Positions 59,141-64,000 of a stretch of 64,000 nucleotides of DNA are shown here, piece by piece. The notes beneath the pieces were generated by a model. That model saw only the letters and a list, made by a program, of their open reading frames with translations. It was not told the DNA's origin and did no database searches. This DNA comes from Phaeosaccion multiseriatum. Lineage: Eukaryota > Ochrophyta, other classes. The position numbers and the translations under genes were made by a program. The stretch lies in NCBI GenBank assembly GCA_965112735.1, contig OZ218963.1, positions 2,542,001-2,606,000 of the forward strand, written 5' to 3'. The stretch's first letter is position 1. Each line of letters begins with the position of its first letter.

Positions 59141-61013
59141 TGGCTGTGCAAGTGCTGGCAGTGGTGGACGGCAACGCTGCTGTTGGGGGGGTACGTGCTG
59201 TGGAGGCTTTGAGCTTGGGACCTGGACAGACGGGGTCCCTTCGCCTCGAGCTTACGGGCATCGGTGAGGGTGTCCAGGCGGTGGTGGAGCTGGGCGCTCA
59301 CGGACACTTGGCAGCGGAGGCGGACGTTCTCTGGTGGCTGGAGCACGAGCAGGTTCTAGTGGCGCACAAAGATGGTGTGTATGCTGGGGGGCAGAGTTAC
59401 CGAATCATAGTGCAGAATCACCACAATCAGGTCATTGTGGTCGTTCCTGGGCAGGTCATCGGCACTGCTTCTTGCTTGCTCGACTCGGAGGCGTGTACTG
59501 AGGTGGCCGCGCTCATGCTCGCTGAGCCGGCTTCTTCAGATACCGTGCCGGAGACTGCAGCGGCCCCCTCCTCCTGGCTTGGTGCTCTTGGCGGGATGGT
59601 GAGGCGTGCGGTGACGCGCAGGCTGCCATGGTCCAAGGCGCGGGAGGCGGTTGAGTCTGTGGTGGAGGAGGAGGTGTCGCTGCAGCCGTCTGAAGCTGAA
59701 GCAGGAGCTGAGCAGGTCTGGTACCCACCGCAGGGGCCTGTAATTCGCTGCTCGGTAGTACCAGAGGAGGCTGAGCTGGGGGCTACGGCGCTTCCGCTGC
59801 AAGCTGTGCCGGTGCAGGCCCTGACGCACCCACGGACTGAGGTGGGGGTGCCATCGACTCTGGTGCCTCAGCCGACAGTGAAGGCCCGGTTTCAGCATTT
59901 GCAGCGCCGAGGCAAGAAGGGGAGTCATGTTAGAAGTCGTACGTTTGCTAGACTGATACCTGCCCTCTGAATTCAGACCGGGAGGTATCAGTCTAGCAAA
60001 AGTACGACTTCTAACAAGACCGTTGCTAGAGGACGAACCCCCCCCCCCCACCGCACATAGTGGAGAGAAGTAACTCGCAGTCTGAGAATCAGCATCATGG
60101 GCCAGCAAGCTGGTGTGGTGGAGCTGGGTTAGGCTCAATTACGTATTATTAGGTAGGCAGGACAGTAAGTCAATGATGTGGGGACGCGGCCTTTTTGGGG
60201 CCTGGTTGGCCCCTCCGCACTCCTGAACCCGTAAAGACCAATTGGATTGCTTCCTTAAACAAGGGAGCTGTCCAGGGTCTTAGGGTGGGATAGCCCTAGT
60301 CATTAATACACTTGGTGCCAGCATTGGACTCTTATCTCTCCCCTTTTGGGCCCGGAACGGAGCGCTCAGCTTGGGGGTGCCTTCCTCCTCATAATCGAGG
60401 GACGTACCGGCCCCACACTGGTAACAGTTTTCGCCGAAAAATACGCTTTTTCACAAGCGACAGCTAAGGTTCGAACTCACAACTAGCCTTGTTAGAAGTC
60501 ATTCAGACCGGGAGGTATCAGTCTAGCAAAAGTACGACTTCTAACAGTCAGTGTCGTCAGAGTCGAGTGGGTGCTGGGCGGTTGCAGCGGCAACGTCGGA
60601 GAGTGGCATCAATGCTTGTGGAGTCTCCTGTGCTGTGGGACCAGGTTCATCGGCAAGCAGTGTTGGAGCGCCATGAGCAAGTGCGACGACAAGTTTTGCC
60701 GCTGCGACGGGAGCTGTGCGCTGACGGCTCCTGCGCTTGGCATCGCCGAGGGCTTCGTCTCGCTTGGGGGAGCGACTTGGGGCAACGACAGGTGCCGCGG
60801 GAGCGTCGCGTGCCCTTGGCGGCCTCCTGGGGGGGGACAGTGCGAGTGCCGGCCAGACGAGCTGACACACCACGAGTTGACTCGAAGGAGGAGACAGCAG
60901 CATGGTTGGCAACGCAGCAGGCCAAGCGGTTACAAGCGGCACAGCAGCAGGCACGGCAGCAGCGCCAGTGGGCATTGCAGCGACGGCACAAGGCCCAGCG
61001 GGAAGAGCTCTTT
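59141..61013 (+). CDS. pol linker region, split by a transposon
   Basis: The frame to 59927 (L-S-L-G-P-G-Q-T-G-S-L-R-L-E and onward) resembles a dUTPase/beta domain only loosely; I do not name it. After the insertion and its GTCA duplication the protein resumes at 60551 (Q-C-R-Q-S-R-V-G-A-G-R-L) and continues Arg/Gln-rich to E-E-L-F followed by TAA at 61014. Removing the insertion keeps the frame exactly. Confidence 0.6.
59928..60546. mobile_element. TGTTAGAAG palindrome-ended element with nested solo LTR, TSD GTCA
   Basis: 619 bp, GTCA at 59924-59927 and 60547-60550. The left end is the 89-bp palindrome type; after the C-run and GCAAGCTGG comes a solo LTR, then GTAACAG continues as in the uninterrupted copy at 42684-43069. 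Confidence 0.88.
60114..60417 (+). mobile_element. Solo LTR (304 bp), TSD CTGG
   Basis: TGTGGTGGAGCTGG...GGCCCCACA, flanked by CTGG at 60110-60113 and 60418-60421. The empty site is visible at 42909-42916 (AAGCTGGTAACAG). Full-length LTR of the exonuclease-bearing Ty3 family. Confidence 0.92.
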
Positions 61014-61019
61014 TAAGCA
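61008..61019 (+). other. Candidate +1 frameshift site
   Basis: CTC TTT TAA GCA: the upstream frame ends at TAA, and a +1 shift on the T run reads AAG CAA and enters the open pol frame (K-Q-A-D-S-S-A-A-Q-Q). A stop after a slippery UUU-U is the arrangement used in some +1 recoding sites. It could equally be a one-base insertion. Confidence 0.4.
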
Positions 61020-64000
61020 AGCGGATTCGTCGGCAGCTCAGCAGGTTCAGCGGTCCAATGCGGTGCAGCAGCAGGTGGCTCCGGCGGCGGTAGCGCGACG
61101 CCGTCAGACACAGTTGCAGGAGCTCCGACCGCCTCGTACAAGCCAGCTGCAGGTCCACCACGTGGCGGTGGCTGATGATTCCACCAGCAGGCCTGCGACA
61201 GGGGCGGCGTCGTCAGTGGCGTCGGAGGAACCGCCACTACGGTCCGAGGCAGGATCATCGTCGGCGGCTGTGGGCACATCATTGACTGACCTACGCGGTG
61301 ATGGGTGGGTACTGGATACGGATGGTGCCTTGCGACTCGGTAGTCAGAGTGACACGTCCGGTGGGACTCTGATGGCAGGAGTGCAGTTGATCAAGGAGTG
61401 GTATCCTCACCTGTCAGAGCGAGTGTATGGACGTCTGCGCGAGTGCTTGGTTGCGGCGGAGGAAGGGGCTGTGACCGCGCTACTGCTCCTGCGCCCCCAT
61501 GTACACCAAGCCGCTGGCACGGGTCTGAGCGGCGTTGGGGACGTTGCTGTGGCAGCATGGGCCCAACAGCTCTTGTCGTTGTGGTCTAGTCGCCCATTAC
61601 AGCAGCAGGAGAAGGTGGAGCAGGATATGACCAATGCGCTGCTGCTCCTTATCCAATTGCGAACGGTGCTGCAGGAGAGTCGCTGTCTTGGTGGGGGAGT
61701 GGAGTCGTGGGATGCAGGAGAGCTTGTGGTGGAGCAGCGGCGCCGTGCCAAGCTCACTACGGAGCGGGCTCAGTTCTGGCTCAGGGAGCTACCGTCGCCC
61801 CTGCACGCTATCACGATTGGCGACGGTGCCTGGACGGAGGTGCAACGCTGGGGACTGGTGGCGATCCTTCGCGCTCGGTCGCAAGCATTCTGTCAGAGGC
61901 CTGGTGACTACGGTCGGACGGATACTCTCTTCTTTGAGTGGGGACTGAAGGATGCGAATCAGCAGCCCATTCGGAGCTCCGCTCGACGGTATCCTCCACA
62001 TTTGCGGCGGGGGATTGAGATTGAGATTGACAAGCTTCTCGCGGCTGCCATCATTCGCCCCAGCACTTCCAGCTGGGCCACTCCGCTGATGGCGGTCTTG
62101 AAGACGGACGCAGCTGGCAAAACCAAGTGTCATGAGGATGGGACGCCTGTGGTACGTATGACGTGTGACTTGTCTCAGCTGAATGATGCGTGTCGCACGG
62201 AGGCCCCTGCGATGCCGGTGATTGATGATCTGCTGGCAGAGATGCGTGGCTCCAAGGTGTTCTCGGTGATGGACATCATGTCGGGCTACTTCAATGTGTC
62301 GATGGCATCAGCAGCGGAAGAGGACATATCCACCTTTGTGTGCCACAGTGGTACTTACGCTTGGCGAGTGATGCCGCAGGGCGCGAAGAATGCGCCTGCA
62401 GTCTTTGTGCGGCTTATGAACAAGGTGCTCAAGGGGCTTCAGGAGCATGTGGCATGCTTTGTGGACGATATTGCTGTGTTTTCGGCTACGGTTGAGCAGC
62501 ATCTGGAGCATTTGGATGCTGTGCTTGCGCGGTTGGTGGAGCACAAGCTCAAGTTGGAGCCGAGTAAGGCTGTATTGGGTGCACCGGAGGTGTGGTTCTG
62601 CGGGCATTTGCTGGATCAGAATGGGGTGCGCACAGACCCGGCCAAGCATGCGGCGGTGCAAGAGCTGGTCAAGCCGTTCAGGTTGCTTGCGAAGGATGGC
62701 GGCGTCAATCGAGTTAAGCAGGTGCGGCGTTTCATTGGCATGCTCAGCTACTTTCGCCGTTTCATTCCGGAGTTTGCGCGCAAAGTGCGGCCTCTCAATG
62801 GGCTGCTGCGTAAGGGCGTCGACGTGAGCACCGCCTGGAATGCCTCGCACGATGCAGCTTGGGATGGACTCGTTGCCGACTTGTTGTCTTCCCCTGCACT
62901 GGCTTTTCCGGAGTACGGGCCAGCGACGACTTTCACCCTGAGTACCGATGCCTCGACGGAGGGGTTAGCAGGAGTGCTCTCTCAGAAAGATGCGACCGGG
63001 GAGGAGCGTGTGGTGACGTTCATCAGTCGGGCTACCACGGAGACGGAGGCGCGACTGAGCAGCACGGAGCTGGAGCTGCTGGCAGTGGTGTGGTGTGTGC
63101 GCAAACTGGCCATGTACATCTGCCACTACCCCACCACAGTGGTGACGGACCATCAGCCCTTGTTGTGGTTGGCTGGGCACAAGGATACCAATTCCAAGCT
63201 GTTCAGATGGTACGAGCGGCTCTCTACGCACCACTTGCAGTTTGTGCATCGTCCCGGGAAGCAAATGGTGGTGCCTGACTGCCTCTCTCGCAACGCGCTT
63301 CCGGTGCAGGAGTGGGCGACGCATGCGGGGGTAGACTTGGCCATGGTTGCGTGCGGGTGGCCGTCGCCCTTGCACACCTGGTGTGCTTCGATGGGGGTGC
63401 AGTTGAACCTGGTGGAGATGGTAGGGGACGAGTGCAGCCTTCATTGGGAGGAGCCCACGGAGGGCGCACTGCTTCGCTTTCTCGCAGTGGCGCAACAGCT
63501 GCAGGGCGAAGCCGACACACGCCTTCCTATTCCTGTGCCTGCCGTGACGGCCCAGCAACAGCAGCAACGGTGCCACCACCAGCAGCAGAGCGGAGCGGAG
63601 GCCCTACAAGCCTGGCAGACTGCAGAGGTGGACTTGTCGGCGACGCAGTCACGCAAGGGTACTGCTCGGCGTGCTTGGACACAGCGTCTCCAGCAATGTG
63701 GATGGCAGCCTACGCGAGCACCTCAGCTGGGTGTGAAGAAGGCTGTGATAGAGGCCTGGCAGCCGGGTCAGATGCCGCCATTTGTGAGCCACATTTCCGC
63801 AGCGAGGTGCACGTACGTGTCTACGCCGAGGCACGTGCAGGCTCTATCGACTCAGTTGCGCACAGCCAAAGTGGTCGCTATGGATTCGGAGTGGGCGCGT
63901 CACCGACGGCGCGCGTCGCTGCTGCAATTGGCCGTGCAGGTTGGGCCGCTGCCGGATGTGGCGCGTGACTATGGGCTCTTGCTTGATCTAGACGCGCTTC
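61015..64000 (+). CDS. pol: reverse transcriptase, RNase H, RNase D-like exonuclease (partial)
   Basis: Open to the window edge, about 995 codons. RT from about 61980: L-M-A-V-L-K-T, M-T-C-D-L-S-Q-L-N-D-A, F-S-V-M-D-I-M-S-G-Y-F, R-V-M-P-Q-G-A-K-N-A-P and C-F-V-D-D-I-A-V (62455-62475), all catalytic Asp present. RNase H from about 62937: T-D-A-S-T-E-G-L-A-G, S-S-T-E-L-E-L-L-A, V-V-T-D-H-Q-P-L. Linker with P-D-C-L-S-R, then the exonuclease motif I V-V-A-M-D-S-E-W-A at 63871-63900 followed by A-S-L-L-Q-L-A-V-Q, as in copy 1. Unlike copy 1 it is undamaged where visible. RT and RNase H copy genomic RNA into DNA; the exonuclease role is unknown. Confidence 0.9.

Larger units (their letters stand above)
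56800..64000 (+). mobile_element. Ty3/gypsy element with exonuclease domain (copy 2, runs off window)
   Basis: LTR, tRNA-Ser-type primer site, gag, protease, long linker, RT, RNase H and exonuclease start, all on the plus strand. Integrase should lie beyond 64000. A TGTTAGAAG element carrying a solo LTR interrupts it at 59928-60546 with GTCA duplication. Two or three frame changes occur in the gag-pro part. Confidence 0.88.

Overview
The window looks like nuclear DNA of a eukaryotic alga, most likely a stramenopile related to brown algae. The evidence is spliceosomal GT-AG introns, leucine-rich-repeat (LRR) genes built from 72-bp phase-1 exons joined to a ROCO GTPase, carbohydrate-modifying enzymes, and a dense retrotransposon landscape. 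The taxon is an inference. No rRNA or complete tRNA gene was seen.

Positions 1-6.6 kb differ from the rest: AT-richer, tightly packed, intronless genes (staphylococcal-nuclease family, a LamG/FN3/discoidin-like surface protein, a fibre-like protein, a putative myristoylated protein, a single-TM protein) plus two copies of an inverted-repeat element. This resembles a large DNA virus of algae, either integrated or at a contig junction.

Positions 6.8-31.6 kb are the host gene island. Three minus-strand genes share one design, an N-cap plus a run of 72-bp LRR exons, and each ends in a different module: Roc-COR-TM (6.8-12.3 kb), an XK-related membrane protein (20.0-22.4 kb), and ZU5-TM (24.7-29.0 kb). 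Between them lie a GPI-type surface protein and a multi-TM receptor-like protein that share an unnamed six-cysteine domain, a Cys-rich cytosolic protein, and a short ankyrin ORF. A single-exon glycosyltransferase/sulfotransferase-like fusion follows at 29.7-31.6 kb. A second secreted carbohydrate-related gene (PC-esterase/TBL-like, frameshifted) lies at 53.7-55.3 kb.

The rest of 31.6-64 kb is nested transposable elements. (i) A Ty3/gypsy family (copies at 31.9-33.5, 33.8-37.9 and 56.8-64.0 kb) carries an RNase D-like 3'-5' exonuclease between RNase H and integrase, and its primer-binding region is a roughly 57-nt copy of a tRNA-Ser 3' half. (ii) A Ty3 chromovirus (38.5-47.9 kb, minus) has identical 186-bp LTRs, yet other elements have landed in it five times; the four insertions in coding sequence leave clean target duplications and a restorable frame. 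(iii) A complete but internally deleted Ty1/copia element (48.7-52.5 kb) has a CGTTG target duplication. (iv) Several small palindrome-ended families make 4-bp duplications. Long microsatellites ((GGA)n, (AGAGAGGG)n, (GA)n) and a 112-bp minisatellite complete the region.

The strongest candidates for something undescribed are the exonuclease-bearing retrotransposon lineage with its tRNA-Ser-derived primer site, the six-cysteine domain, and the interchangeable LRR modules with an XKR or ZU5 tail.
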